Shown: positions 34,037 to 43,405 of the stretch, in pieces
How the letters are laid out: the number at the start of each line of letters is the position of its first letter
How positions within the stretch are numbered: position 1 is the stretch's first letter
Assembly (NCBI RefSeq): GCF_019218755.1
Contig: NZ_JAHUWZ010000004.1
Span: 1-64,000, forward strand
Source of the DNA: Acidovorax sp. sif1233
Lineage (GTDB): Bacteria; Pseudomonadota; Gammaproteobacteria; Burkholderiales; Burkholderiaceae_C
DNA length: 64,000 bases
Direction of reading: 5' to 3'
Notes under the pieces: generated by a model
The model's database searches: none
The model's input: the letters and a program-made list of their open reading frames with translations, nothing else
Told to the model about the DNA's origin: nothing
Position numbers and translations under genes: made by a program

Positions 34037-35209
34037 ATGAAAATCAAATCCGTCCGCGCGCGCGTCTACGAATGGAAGGGCAAGACCATCGCGCCCCAGG
34101 ACAACTTCTGCGCCAACGCCATGGACCTCGTCTACTCCAGGACCGAGACCATGAGCACCTTCCGCTTCCACTCTTGGACCGTGGTGGAGATGGAGACCGA
34201 TGACGGCATCGTGGGGCTGGGCAACGTGGCGCTGGCGCCGCGCATCGCCAAGGCCATCATCGACGAGTACCTCGCGCCGCTGGTCATCGGACAGGACCCC
34301 TGGGACTACGAGTACCTGTGGCAGCGCATGTACCGCGCCACCCATGCCTGGGGCCGCAAGGGCGTGACCATGGCCGCCATCTCGGCTGTGGACCTGGCCA
34401 TCTGGGACATCCTGGGCAAGAGCGTGAACAAGCCGGTGTTCAAGCTGCTGGGCGGGCGCACCAAGGAAAAGATCCCCTGCTACTACTCCAAGCTCTACCG
34501 CACCGACCTGGACGCCATGCAGGCCGAAGCGCAGAAGTTCCTGGACCAGGGCTTCACCGCATTCAAGATGCGCTTCGGCTACGGGCCCGCCCATCTGCAG
34601 CAGGGCGTGCAGGAAAACCTCAGGTCCGTCGAGGCCGTGCGCGAGGTCATCGGCTACGACAACGACCTGATGCTCGAGTGCTACATGGGCTGGAGCCTCG
34701 AATACGCCAGGCGCATGCTGCCCAAGCTCGAGAAGTTCGAGCCCCGCTGGCTGGAAGAGCCCGTGATCGCCGACGACATCGACGGCTACGCCGAACTCAA
34801 TGCCATGGGCAGCATCCCCATTTCGGGCGGAGAGCATGAGTTCAGCCTCTACGGCTTCAGGCAGCTGCTGGACAAGAAGGCCGTGAGCGTCGTGCAGTAC
34901 GACACCAACCGCGTGGGCGGCATCACCGCCGCCCACAAGATCAACGCCCTGTGCGAGGCCCACAGCGTGCCGGTGGTGCCGCATGCGGGGCAGATGCACA
35001 ACTACCACCTGACCATGAGCACGCTGGCCTCGCCCATGGCCGAATACTTCCCCATCTTCGATGTGGAGGTCGGCAACGAACTGTTCTGGTACCTCTTCGA
35101 TGGCGAGCCCGTGGCGGAGAACGGTTTCCTGCAGCTCAGGGACGACGCACCGGGCCTGGGCCTCGCGCTCAAGACCGAGTACCTCGACCAGTTCCACATC
35201 GTCGGATAA
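34037..35209 (+). CDS. enolase-superfamily sugar-acid dehydratase (RhmD-like)
   Basis: This 390-residue enzyme belongs to the mandelate racemase/muconate-lactonising superfamily, closest in motif order to L-rhamnonate dehydratase. The ATG at 34037 is 19 bp after the PdxA-like stop. The capping domain has [15 protein letters not shown]. The barrel has AFKMRFGYG, metal ligands in LMLECYMGW (Glu214), RWLEEPV (Glu240) and [13 protein letters not shown] (Glu266), and the catalytic-type His316 in [13 protein letters not shown]. Expected chemistry is loss of water from an acid sugar to give a 2-keto-3-deoxy acid, the substrate class of the lyase encoded next. The exact sugar cannot be read from sequence. 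AGG arginine codons occur at five positions. Confidence 0.87.
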   Translation: MKIKSVRARVYEWKGKTIAPQDNFCANAMDLVYSRTETMSTFRFHSWTVVEMETDDGIVGLGNVALAPRIAKAIIDEYLAPLVIGQDPWDYEYLWQRMYRATHAWGRKGVTMAAISAVDLAIWDILGKSVNKPVFKLLGGRTKEKIPCYYSKLYRTDLDAMQAEAQKFLDQGFTAFKMRFGYGPAHLQQGVQENLRSVEAVREVIGYDNDLMLECYMGWSLEYARRMLPKLEKFEPRWLEEPVIADDIDGYAELNAMGSIPISGGEHEFSLYGFRQLLDKKAVSVVQYDTNRVGGITAAHKINALCEAHSVPVVPHAGQMHNYHLTMSTLASPMAEYFPIFDVEVGNELFWYLFDGEPVAENGFLQLRDDAPGLGLALKTEYLDQFHIVG

Positions 35210-35219
35210 GGGCTGCGGC

Positions 35220-36149
35220 ATGCCTGGACGCTCCACCCCCCGCTACCGTGGCATCTTCCCCGTGGTGCCCACCACCTTCCACGAGGACGGCACGCTCGAC
35301 CTGGCCAGCCAGAAGCGCTGCCTGGACTTCATGATCGACTCGGGCGTGGACGGCCTGTGCATCCTGGCCAACTTCTCCGAGCAGTTCCTGCTGTCGGACG
35401 AAGAACGCGAAACCCTCACCCGCACGGCACTGGAGCATGTGGCGGGTCGCGTGCCCGTCATCGTCACCACCACCCACACCAGCACCGCCGTCTGCGCCGC
35501 GCGCGGCCGCCGCGCACAGGACATGGGCGCGGCCATGGTGATGGTGATGCCGCCCTACCACGGCGCCACCTTCCGCTTCAGCGAGGCACGCATCCGGAGC
35601 TTCTTCCAGGGCGTGTCCGACGCCGTCGGCATCCCCGTCATGGTCCAGGACGCACCGGCCGCGGGCACGCCGCTGTCTGCGGCCTTCCTGGCCCGGATGG
35701 CGCAGGAGATCGAGCAGGTCTGCTACTTCAAGATGGAAACCGCGGGGGCGGCGAGCAAGCTGCGCGAGCTCATCGCGCTGGGCGGCGAGGCCATCGAAGG
35801 CCCCTGGGACGGGGAGGAGGCCATCACCCTGCTGGCGGACCTGGAAGCCGGGGCCACCGGATCGATGACGGGCGGCGGGTTCGCGGACGGCATACGCCCC
35901 ATCATCGAAGCCCACCGCCAGGGCGACAGGGACCAGGCCTTCGCCGAATACCAGCGCTGGCTGCCGCTGATCAACCACGAGAACCGCCAGGCGGGCTTCC
36001 TGGCGGCCAAGACGCTGATGAAGGAAGGCCGCGTGATCGCCTGCGACGCACCGCGCGCGCCCTGGCCGCCCATGCACCCGGAGGTGCGCCGCCAGCTGCT
36101 GGCCATCGCACGCCCGCTCGATCCGCTGGTGCTGCGCTGGGCGCATTGA
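35220..36149 (+). CDS. DHDPS-family lyase (2-keto-3-deoxy acid aldolase/dehydratase)
   Basis: This 309-residue TIM-barrel enzyme starts 10 bp after the dehydratase. The Schiff-base Lys171 is in CYFKMETAG, the catalytic Tyr113 in MPPYHGATF, and the N-terminal RGIFPVVPTTFHEDG and NFSEQFLLSDEER regions match the family. The YNxP loop of true DapA is VQDAP here, as in members that act on 2-keto-3-deoxy sugar acids rather than in lysine synthesis. It should either cleave the dehydratase product or dehydrate it further. The pathway context supports catabolism. Confidence 0.88.
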   Translation: MPGRSTPRYRGIFPVVPTTFHEDGTLDLASQKRCLDFMIDSGVDGLCILANFSEQFLLSDEERETLTRTALEHVAGRVPVIVTTTHTSTAVCAARGRRAQDMGAAMVMVMPPYHGATFRFSEARIRSFFQGVSDAVGIPVMVQDAPAAGTPLSAAFLARMAQEIEQVCYFKMETAGAASKLRELIALGGEAIEGPWDGEEAITLLADLEAGATGSMTGGGFADGIRPIIEAHRQGDRDQAFAEYQRWLPLINHENRQAGFLAAKTLMKEGRVIACDAPRAPWPPMHPEVRRQLLAIARPLDPLVLRWAH

Positions 36150-36498
36150 AAGCCCTGCCCGCCATGCGCCCTCGCGATCACCTCACCACCCGCAGGCCCC
36201 GGGCTGCCGCGTGGGCCAGCGATGACCGCCGCCCCGCCCACCCCACCGCCGCCGCGCCGCGCATCCGCCGCGAGGAAGCCTTTCGCCCCGTGGCCGGCGC
36301 GGTCCGCGCCAAGGGGGATGAAGGCACCCAGGGCAGGCCCTTCGTCGCCCTGCCCGCGGACTTTGCCGGGCCCCGCCTCCCGCACGCCGCGCGCTTCCAA
36401 TGCCACAGCCAGGCCGGGATGGCGACAGCCAACCCGCCCACGGCGGGCACCCACTGCCACCTGCCGTCCGCCACGGCCAAGGCACACCACGCCCAGGG
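36150..36498. other. gene-free spacer inside the catabolic operon
   Basis: These 349 bases separate the lyase from the lactonase, while the other gaps between the operon's genes are 43 bp or less. Open frames cross it on both strands, but their products are Arg/Ala/Pro-rich and resemble no family. It could hold a decayed gene or a dispersed repeat. No terminator or promoter is convincing. Confidence 0.5.
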
Positions 36499-37446
36499 AT
36501 GATCGTGACCGAATTCCTCGCTCCACCACCCCACATCCTGGATGCGCGCCTGGCCCCTGTCTTCGAGGGCGCGGCGCTGCGGCGGCTGTGCACGGGGGCC
36601 GCCTGGAGCGAGGGGCCGGTCTGGCTGCCCCAGGACGATTCGGTGCTGTGGAGCGACATTCCCAACAATCGCATGCTGCGCTGGTCCCCCGCCGACGGCA
36701 TGAGCGTCTGGCGCGACCAGGTCGATTTCACCAACGGCCACGCGCTCGATGGCGCGGGCAACCTGCTGCATTGCTCCCACGGGCAACGCGCCATCGTGCG
36801 CACGCCCCAGGTCGGGGGGCGCCTGCATGCGGACACGCCCGATGAGGTGGTGGTCAGCCACTTCCACGGCAAGCGGCTCAACTCCCCCAACGACGTGGTG
36901 GTGCAGAGCAACGGCTGCATCTGGTTCACCGACCCGCCCTACGGCATCCTCGGCGACCGGGAAGGCCACAAGGCGCCCCCCGAGCTGGGCGGCAACTACG
37001 TGTTCTGCTACGACCCGTCGGACGGACAGCTGCACAAGGCGTCCGGGTTCCTGCAGGAGCCCAACGGCCTCGCTTTTTCTCCCGACGAAAGCCTGCTGTA
37101 CGTGAGCGACACCTCGGCCGCGCTGCGCCCGGACGGCACGGGCCACCACCACATCGTGGTCTTCGACGTGCGGGAACACGCGCTGGAGGACCCCCGCGTG
37201 TTCGCCCGGGTCTCGCCGGGCGTGCCGGACGGTTTCCGCGTGGACCACCGCGGCCGGATCTACACCAGCAGCGAAGACAGCGTGCAGGTGCTGCACCCCG
37301 ACGGAACGCTGCTGGGCAAGATTCCCGTGCCCGAGAAGGTGGGCAACGTGACCTTCGGGGGAACGCGCAGGGACACCCTCTTCATCGCCGCCAGCACCTC
37401 GCTGTACAGCATCGTTCTCAACACACGCGGAGCCCCCCGGCCATGA
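36499..37446 (+). CDS. SMP-30/gluconolactonase family lactonase
   Basis: This 315-residue six-bladed beta-propeller hydrolyses sugar lactones. Motifs: SEGPVWLPQDDSVLWSDIPNNRMLRW (with the metal-ligand Glu), FTNGHALDGAGNLLHCSHG, RLNSPNDVVVQSNGCIWFTDPPYG (with the Asn/Asp ligands), EPNGLAFSPDESLLYVSDT and PDGFRVDHRGRIYTSS. The ATG at 36499 and a GTG at 36505 are both possible; AGGGATGA just upstream would serve the GTG. It has no signal peptide, so it is cytoplasmic. It overlaps the next gene by 4 bp. In the pathway it would open a lactone ahead of the dehydratase. Confidence 0.9.
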   Translation: MIVTEFLAPPPHILDARLAPVFEGAALRRLCTGAAWSEGPVWLPQDDSVLWSDIPNNRMLRWSPADGMSVWRDQVDFTNGHALDGAGNLLHCSHGQRAIVRTPQVGGRLHADTPDEVVVSHFHGKRLNSPNDVVVQSNGCIWFTDPPYGILGDREGHKAPPELGGNYVFCYDPSDGQLHKASGFLQEPNGLAFSPDESLLYVSDTSAALRPDGTGHHHIVVFDVREHALEDPRVFARVSPGVPDGFRVDHRGRIYTSSEDSVQVLHPDGTLLGKIPVPEKVGNVTFGGTRRDTLFIAASTSLYSIVLNTRGAPRP

Positions 37447-38393
37447 CCGACGACGTCCTGCTTCTGGTGGAAAAGTGCAGCCACTGCCTGAGCTACTACG
37501 ACATCGGCAGCGGTGAACGGCTGGCCAGCATTGCGCTGCCCGACTTCCCGCACGAGTTCGTGATCGACTCGCACCAGGCCTATGCCTACATCGGCCACTA
37601 TGGCGTGGAAACCTCGGGCCATCCGGGCGCTGGCGGCACACAGATCCTTCAGGTGGACATCGCCCGCAGGAAGCTGGTGCGCTGCATCGACATCGCCCCC
37701 TTCAACCGGCTGCACGGCATGCAGATGGACACACAGGATCGCCTGTACGCGCTCAGCGAAGACCGAGCGCAACTCGTGGTCCTGGACCATCCCGCCACGG
37801 ACACGGCCCCGCGCAGGGCCGCGAGCACCGGGGGCATCAAGAGCCACCTGTTCGCGCTCACCCGCGACGGACAGACAGCCTATGCGATGAACCTGCTGTC
37901 GCACACCGTGACCAGGATCCGGCCCCACGATGCCACGGTGGCTCCCGTGGCCTGCGCTCCCGGCGAGAAACCCGAAGGCTATGCGCTGAGCGGGGACGAG
38001 AAGACGCTGTACGTGAGCTGCCGCTTGAGCAACACGCTTTGCGCGATCGACACCGCGACCATGCAGGTCAAGGACCGGGCGCCCTCGCGCGACGATCCCA
38101 CGCGCCTGTACCTGTACCGGGACGGCCGGCTGGTGGTCACCAACTACGGCGAACGCAGCCTGTCCGTGGTGGACCCCGCCACGCTGCGGGAGCTGGCCCA
38201 CGTGCCGATGGAGGCGCGGGCCATCGCCCTGAGCTTCCACCCGTCGCGGCCGCTGGCCTTCGTGAGCCAGGACAACGACCTGCTGGGCTGCCTCAACATG
38301 GAGACGCTGCAGTTCGAACGCTGGATCGCGACCCAGCGCGAGCCGGATGTCTCGCGCGTGCTGTCCCGCTTTCCTGCACGGGGCGGTGCATGA
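37443..38393 (+). CDS. YncE-like cytoplasmic beta-propeller protein
   Basis: This 316-residue protein has repeated propeller units, for example GERLASIALPDFPHEFVIDS, DGQTAYAMNLLSHTVTRI, GDEKTLYVSCRLSNTLCAID and GRLVVTNYGERSLSVVDPATL. The pattern is that of YncE/lactonase-type seven-bladed propellers. No signal peptide is present, unlike E. coli YncE. It overlaps both neighbours by 4 bp (ATGA junctions), so it is translationally coupled to the lactonase and to the b561-like gene. A second lactonase or a protein partner of the b561-like protein are both possible; no catalytic residues can be assigned. Confidence 0.75.
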   Translation: MTDDVLLLVEKCSHCLSYYDIGSGERLASIALPDFPHEFVIDSHQAYAYIGHYGVETSGHPGAGGTQILQVDIARRKLVRCIDIAPFNRLHGMQMDTQDRLYALSEDRAQLVVLDHPATDTAPRRAASTGGIKSHLFALTRDGQTAYAMNLLSHTVTRIRPHDATVAPVACAPGEKPEGYALSGDEKTLYVSCRLSNTLCAIDTATMQVKDRAPSRDDPTRLYLYRDGRLVVTNYGERSLSVVDPATLRELAHVPMEARAIALSFHPSRPLAFVSQDNDLLGCLNMETLQFERWIATQREPDVSRVLSRFPARGGA

Positions 38394-39154
38394 ACGGCCT
38401 CATGCAGTGGCTGCTGACGCCCATCAGCGGAGCGGCGCACCACGAGATCGCGCCGTGGGCTTTCTGGCACGCCCGCCTCATGGTTCTGGCCTGGGCCATC
38501 CTGCTGCCGCTGGGTGTGCTGGTTGCGCGCTTCTTCAAGATCATGCCCGGCCAGGACTGGCCGGCGGTGCGCGACAACAAGACCTGGTGGCACGCGCACC
38601 GCGTGCTGCAGTACGGCGGCATGGCGCTGATGCTGGCAGGCATCGGGCTGGCCTGGGGCAACGCCCGCGGCGTGAGCCAGGCCGCGGCATGGCACGCCAT
38701 TCTGGGGTGGGGGGTGCTGGGGCTGGGGCTCATGCAGCTGGCATCGGCGTGGGCCAGGGGCAGCAAGGGCGGCCCCACCGACGTGCGGCTGCGCGGAGAC
38801 CACTACGACATGACCCCGGGGCGCGTGGCCTTTGAATCCGTGCACAAGGCCGGAGGCTATGCCGCCATTCTTCTGTCGATCGCCACGATCGTCCTGGGCC
38901 TGGTGGTGGCCGACGCGCCCCGCTGGATGGGGCTGGCGCTCGCGCTGTGGTGGCTGCTGCTGGCGAGCGCATTCGTGGTCCTGCAGCGCCAGGGGCGGTG
39001 CATCGACACCTACCAGGCCATCTGGGGCCCCGGCAGCGGCACGGCCGCCAGCCGCAAGCGGCCCGTGGGCTGGGGCATCAGGCGCTACACGGCGGCCCAG
39101 TGGCAGCGGAAATTCGGGCAGCGCCACACGCCCGGCCGCACTCCACAACGATAG
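38390..39154 (+). CDS. cytochrome b561-like membrane protein
   Basis: This 254-residue protein has about five to six transmembrane segments, beginning AFWHARLMVLAWAILLPLGV, with His residues placed as in b561/FRRS1-type diheme proteins (FWHARL, WWHAHRVLQYGG, AAWHAILGW, ESVHKAGGY). The C-terminus is soluble and basic. Such proteins move electrons across or along the membrane. The gene overlaps the propeller gene (ATGA) and precedes the ABC ATPase, an unusual place for a redox protein in a sugar operon. It could take electrons from a sugar or lactone oxidation step. Confidence 0.78.
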   Translation: MNGLMQWLLTPISGAAHHEIAPWAFWHARLMVLAWAILLPLGVLVARFFKIMPGQDWPAVRDNKTWWHAHRVLQYGGMALMLAGIGLAWGNARGVSQAAAWHAILGWGVLGLGLMQLASAWARGSKGGPTDVRLRGDHYDMTPGRVAFESVHKAGGYAAILLSIATIVLGLVVADAPRWMGLALALWWLLLASAFVVLQRQGRCIDTYQAIWGPGSGTAASRKRPVGWGIRRYTAAQWQRKFGQRHTPGRTPQR

Positions 39155-39169
39155 ATGACGGGAGCACCC

Positions 39170-40264
39170 ATGGCAGGACTGGAGCTACGTAACGTGGTCA
39201 AGCGTTTCGGCGAGGTGACCGTCGTCCAGCAGATGGACCTGGCGATCCACGAGGGCGAATTCGTCGTGCTGCTGGGCGAATCGGGCTGCGGGAAAAGCAC
39301 GACGCTGCGGATGATCGCGGGGCTGGAGGAGGTGACGCAGGGGCAGATCCTGATCGGCGACAGGGATGTGACCCATGCCGCGCCCATGGACCGCGACATC
39401 GCCATGGTGTTCCAGAACTATGCGCTGTACCCCCACATGAACGTGGCGGAGAACATGTCCTTTGCGCTGCGCCTGTCCGGCCGGCCCTACGCCGAGATCT
39501 TCGAGAAGGTCAGGTCCGCGGCCCGCATCCTGAGCATCGAACACCTGCTGGAACGCAAGCCCAGGGAGCTGTCTGGCGGCCAGCGCCAGCGCGTGGCCAT
39601 CGGGCGCGCCATCGTGCGGGAACCCAAGGTTTTCCTGTTCGACGAACCGCTGTCCAACCTGGATGCCAAGCTGCGCGGCCACATGCGGGCGGAACTGGCC
39701 ATCCTGCACGAGCGCCTGGGAAAGACCACGGTGTATGTGACCCACGACCAGGTCGAGGCGATGACGCTCGCCTCGCGCATCGTGATCTTCGACAAGGGGG
39801 AGATCCAGCAGATCGGCACCCCCTCCGACGTCTTCACACGCCCGGCCAGCCTGTTCGTGGCGGGGTTCATCGGCACGCCGACCATGAATTTCTTCCGGGC
39901 CCGCTACAGCCAGGAACATGGCCTCAAGCTGCTTCGCGGAGAAGGCTTCGCGTGGATCGCGCCGGACTGGCTGGTGGCACAGGCCCCACGGGCGGACCAG
40001 TCGCTCACGCTGGGCCTGCGCCCCCAGGCGCTGCACCCTTCCAACGCGGGCGTGAGCCTGCTCAGCCTGCAGGTGGACGTCGTGGAGTACCTCGGCACCG
40101 AAAGCCAGGTGGTGGGACACATGAACACTCCCTCCGGCCAGCGCGTGGCCGCCATGCTGCCGGGCAACGCGCAGGACCGGCTGCGCCAGCGGGTCGACCT
40201 GAGCTTCGACCCGCAGGACATGCACGTTTTCGACACCGCCTCGGGGCGCTCCCTGCGCCCCTGA
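39170..40264 (+). CDS. carbohydrate ABC importer ATPase (MalK/UgpC type)
   Basis: This is a 364-residue ATPase starting at MAGLELRNVVKRF (39170), with GGGAG upstream; an ATG 15 bp earlier lacks this. Walker A is GESGCGKSTT (about 36-45), the Q-loop is in VFQNYALYPHMNV, the signature is LSGGQRQRVAIGRA, Walker B is VFLFDEPLSNLD, and the H-loop is TVYVTHDQVEAM. The C-terminal TOBE/MalK regulatory domain covers about 240-364. It powers the two permeases encoded downstream. Confidence 0.93.
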   Translation: MAGLELRNVVKRFGEVTVVQQMDLAIHEGEFVVLLGESGCGKSTTLRMIAGLEEVTQGQILIGDRDVTHAAPMDRDIAMVFQNYALYPHMNVAENMSFALRLSGRPYAEIFEKVRSAARILSIEHLLERKPRELSGGQRQRVAIGRAIVREPKVFLFDEPLSNLDAKLRGHMRAELAILHERLGKTTVYVTHDQVEAMTLASRIVIFDKGEIQQIGTPSDVFTRPASLFVAGFIGTPTMNFFRARYSQEHGLKLLRGEGFAWIAPDWLVAQAPRADQSLTLGLRPQALHPSNAGVSLLSLQVDVVEYLGTESQVVGHMNTPSGQRVAAMLPGNAQDRLRQRVDLSFDPQDMHVFDTASGRSLRP

Positions 40265-40300
40265 CACACACCGCGACACCCCCACCCAGGAGACAAGACC

Positions 40301-41632
40301 ATGAAAAGACGCGATTTCGTAACGAAAACCAGTGCCACGGTGTTCGGTGCCAGCCTGCCCTTGAGCGGAATCCGTGCGCAGAGCCGCTATTCCAGGTACG
40401 CGGGCCAGACGGTCACCTTCAGCGTGCCGGCCCATCCCCACTACGACGCGATGATGAAGATCCTGCCGGATTTCACCAGGGAAACCGGGATCAAGGTGGA
40501 AACCGACCGCCTGGCCATGGGGCGCATGAAGGAAAAGCAGCTGCTGGAGATGGCCAAGCCGCAGGGCGACTACGACCTGGGCTGCTACGTCGTGATGTGG
40601 AAGGGCGAGTACGTCGCCAAGAATCTCATCCGGCCGCTCGACCCGTTCCTGCAGAACCCCGCCCTGGCGGACCCCGCCTACGACATCAAGGACATCATTC
40701 CGGTCTATCTCGAAAACCTGGGGCTCGTGGGGGGCCCCAAGGGTTACCTGGCGGGGCCGGGCGCCAAGCTCTACGGTCTGCCCTATGGCGCGGAAACCTC
40801 GGTGCTGGCCTACCGCAAGGACATCTTTGCCAAGCACGGCCTCAAGGTGCCCGAGAACTATGCGGAGTTCGCGCAGTTGCTGCGCGTGATCAAGGACAAG
40901 GAGGGTATCGGCGCGCTGGCGTCCCGGGGCCAGGCGGGCCATCAGGCCGTGCACGCCTGGCTGCTGCACCTGAACCCGCTGGGCGGCAGCGTCTTCGACG
41001 ATCAATGGCGCGTGCGCTTCAATGACAAGGCGGGCGTGCAGGCGCTCAAGTTCCTGCAGGAAGTGGTGGCCACGGGCCCCGCGGGCATCGCGGGGTATGG
41101 CCAGGGGGAAAGCAACACGGCCTTCCTGCAGGGCCAGGCCGCCATGTACCTGGACTCCACCTCCCTCGCCGGGCTGGTGAACGACCCGGCCAAGTCCCGC
41201 ATCGCCGGCAAGGTCAGCTGGGCCCTGCACCCCATGGGAACGCGCCGCTCCTCCCAGTCCGGCGGGCTGGGCCTGGCCATCGCCAAGAACGCGAAGAACG
41301 CCGATGCGGGCTTCCTGCTCATGCAGTGGCTCACCTCCAAGGCCCAGGACAAGGCCGTCACCCGGGCGGGCGGCGCGCCCACCCGCAACTCCACGCTGGC
41401 CGACACCGACCTGGTGCGGCAGTACCCGGAGTTCATCACCTTCAAGGATGCGCTCAAGTACTCCAACCCCGACTGGCGGCCCATCATCGCGGTGTGGGAC
41501 AAGATCAACGTGCAGGCGCTCGGGGTCGGCATCTCCGAGGCCCTGACCGGCAAGAAGACGGCCGAGGCAGCGCTCAATGATCTGGTGGCCCCGGTCATGC
41601 AGATCATGCGTGAAGCCGGGTACAAAGTCTGA
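40301..41632 (+). CDS. ABC importer solute-binding protein 1 (family 1)
   Basis: This is a 443-residue periplasmic binding protein. The N-terminus MKRRDFVTKTSATVFG looks like a Tat-type signal, ending near IRAQ. The mature protein begins RYAGQTVTFSVPAHPHYDAMMKILPDFTRETGI and has the family's AAMYLDSTSLAG and GFLLMQWLTSKAQDKAV regions. A strong Shine-Dalgarno (CAGGAGACAAG) precedes the ATG. It is clearly paralogous to the protein at 44981-46327: both contain YVVMWKGEYV, KLYGLPYGAETSVLAYR and HAWLLHLNPL. The substrate is probably a sugar, sugar acid or lactone matching the pathway enzymes. Confidence 0.92.
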   Translation: MKRRDFVTKTSATVFGASLPLSGIRAQSRYSRYAGQTVTFSVPAHPHYDAMMKILPDFTRETGIKVETDRLAMGRMKEKQLLEMAKPQGDYDLGCYVVMWKGEYVAKNLIRPLDPFLQNPALADPAYDIKDIIPVYLENLGLVGGPKGYLAGPGAKLYGLPYGAETSVLAYRKDIFAKHGLKVPENYAEFAQLLRVIKDKEGIGALASRGQAGHQAVHAWLLHLNPLGGSVFDDQWRVRFNDKAGVQALKFLQEVVATGPAGIAGYGQGESNTAFLQGQAAMYLDSTSLAGLVNDPAKSRIAGKVSWALHPMGTRRSSQSGGLGLAIAKNAKNADAGFLLMQWLTSKAQDKAVTRAGGAPTRNSTLADTDLVRQYPEFITFKDALKYSNPDWRPIIAVWDKINVQALGVGISEALTGKKTAEAALNDLVAPVMQIMREAGYKV

Positions 41633-41642
41633 GGCGCCCGCC

Positions 41643-42518
41643 ATGCGCACCCCTTCCTGGGTTCCGCTCCTCTACGTGGGGCCTGCCGCCGCGATCATGG
41701 CGGCAGCGTGCCTCTACCCGGTCATCTCGGCCTTCCAGCTGGGGCTCTACGACTGGAGCATGGGCACCCCCTGGAGCGCGGCCCGCTGGGTGGGCCTGGA
41801 TGCATTCTCCGCGGCGTTCAGCAATCCCCGGGTGTGGTCGTCGCTCTGGACAACCCTGCTGTTCGCCGGCGTCTGCGTCACCGCCGAGATGCTGCTGGGC
41901 ATTGCGCTGGCACTGGCGCTGGAGCGGCCGGTGCGGGGCACGGCGGTCTTTCGCACCTTGTTCATCCTGCCCATGATGATCGCGCCCATTGCCGTGGGCC
42001 TGGCCTGGCGCTACATGTTCGACGCGCAGTTCGGGCTCATCAACGCCGTGCTCGGCCTGCTCAGGATCGCCCCCCTGACCTGGCTGGCGGATCCCACGCT
42101 CGCGTTCGCCGCCATCGTGATCGCGGACGTCTGGCAGTGGACGCCCTTCGTCTTCATCATGATGGTGGCCGCCCTGGCGAACGTGGACAGCGCGGTCATC
42201 GAGGCCTCGCGGATCGACGGGGCGAACTGGTGGCAGATGACCACCCTCGTCAAGCTGCCCATGATCGCGCACGTGATCGCCATCACGCTGATGATGCGGC
42301 TGGTGGATGCCTTCCGGGTTCTCGAAGTGATCTACGTGCTGACATTCGGCGGCCCGGGCGACTCCACCGAAATCCTCGCGCTGCACATCTACAAGACGGC
42401 CTTCGTGGGCCAGCAGCTGGGCGTGGCCGCCGCCATCTCCGTGCTGCTGCTCGTGGTGGTGGCCGTGCTGTCATGGATCGCCCTGCGCATCTCGAACCCT
42501 CTGGACAACGAGAAGTAA
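41643..42518 (+). CDS. carbohydrate ABC importer permease 1 (MalF/UgpA type)
   Basis: This is a 291-residue permease with six transmembrane segments, starting MRTPSWVPLLYVGPAA (41643). The EAA loop reads EASRIDGANWWQMTTLVKLPMI (about 200-221), the contact site for the ATPase. It follows the binding-protein stop by 10 bp and precedes the second permease by 13 bp. Together with 39170-40264 and 42532-43362 it completes the importer. Confidence 0.92.
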   Translation: MRTPSWVPLLYVGPAAAIMAAACLYPVISAFQLGLYDWSMGTPWSAARWVGLDAFSAAFSNPRVWSSLWTTLLFAGVCVTAEMLLGIALALALERPVRGTAVFRTLFILPMMIAPIAVGLAWRYMFDAQFGLINAVLGLLRIAPLTWLADPTLAFAAIVIADVWQWTPFVFIMMVAALANVDSAVIEASRIDGANWWQMTTLVKLPMIAHVIAITLMMRLVDAFRVLEVIYVLTFGGPGDSTEILALHIYKTAFVGQQLGVAAAISVLLLVVVAVLSWIALRISNPLDNEK

Positions 42519-42531
42519 CCGGGAACGCGAG

Positions 42532-43362
42532 ATGCCCATGAAACGCTCTCCCCTGCTCGCCACCGCGCACTACGCCATGCTGGTCGGCCTGGCCGTGCTG
42601 TGCATCGCCCCCATCGCGGTCATCTTCGCCACCAGCCTGCGCCAGCAGGTGGACATCTTCGCCGAGCCGCTGAACTTCATCTTCACCCCCACCCTGGAGA
42701 ACTACCGGGCCGTCCTGCAGGAAGACAAGTTCGACCGGTATCTGTACAACAGCCTTTTTGTCGGGCTCATTTCCACGGCCGCCACCCTGGTGCTGGGCTG
42801 CATGGCGGCCTACGGCCTCGCGCGGTTCCGCTTCCCCGGCCGGCGCGCGCTGGCCTACACCACCTTGCTGCTGCGCACCGTGCCGCTGGCGGTCATGGCC
42901 ATACCGGTCTTCCTGATCTGGAACGAATGGCACCTGGTCAACAGCCTGTGGGGCCTGATCCTGCTGTACGTGGCGGTCAACCTGCCATTCACGATCTGGC
43001 TGCTCTATGGCTTCGTGCTGCAGGTCCCCGTGGAGCTGGAAGAGGCAGCCGCCATCGACGGCTGCGGCCCCCTGCGCGTGTTCACCAAGGTGCTGCTTCC
43101 GCTCATGGCGCCCGGGCTCGCCGCGGCCTCGATCTTCACCTTCCGCATCGCCTGGAACGAGTTCATCCTGGCGCTGGTGCTCACCGATCGCCACTCGCGC
43201 ACCCTGCCCGTGGCGGCCTCGCTTTTCGTCACCGACATGGGGGTGGACTGGGGGCGGGTCATGGCCATGGGCAGCCTCATCGCCATTCCCCCGCTGATCT
43301 TCACCTTCGTGGCGGCACGCCAGATCATCACCGGGCTCACGGCAGGCGCCGTCAAGGGCTAG
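42532..43362 (+). CDS. carbohydrate ABC importer permease 2 (MalG/UgpE type)
   Basis: This 276-residue permease has six transmembrane segments. The N-terminus is MPMKRSPLL, with a second Met two codons in. The EAA loop is [28 protein letters not shown] (about 160-187). It ends [14 protein letters not shown], the usual MalG-like terminus. It forms the heterodimeric pore with permease 1. Confidence 0.92.
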   Translation: MPMKRSPLLATAHYAMLVGLAVLCIAPIAVIFATSLRQQVDIFAEPLNFIFTPTLENYRAVLQEDKFDRYLYNSLFVGLISTAATLVLGCMAAYGLARFRFPGRRALAYTTLLLRTVPLAVMAIPVFLIWNEWHLVNSLWGLILLYVAVNLPFTIWLLYGFVLQVPVELEEAAAIDGCGPLRVFTKVLLPLMAPGLAAASIFTFRIAWNEFILALVLTDRHSRTLPVAASLFVTDMGVDWGRVMAMGSLIAIPPLIFTFVAARQIITGLTAGAVKG

Positions 43363-43405
43363 GGACGCACCCTGGCCTGCATTCCCCCGCTTACCGCCCC
43401 ACCCC

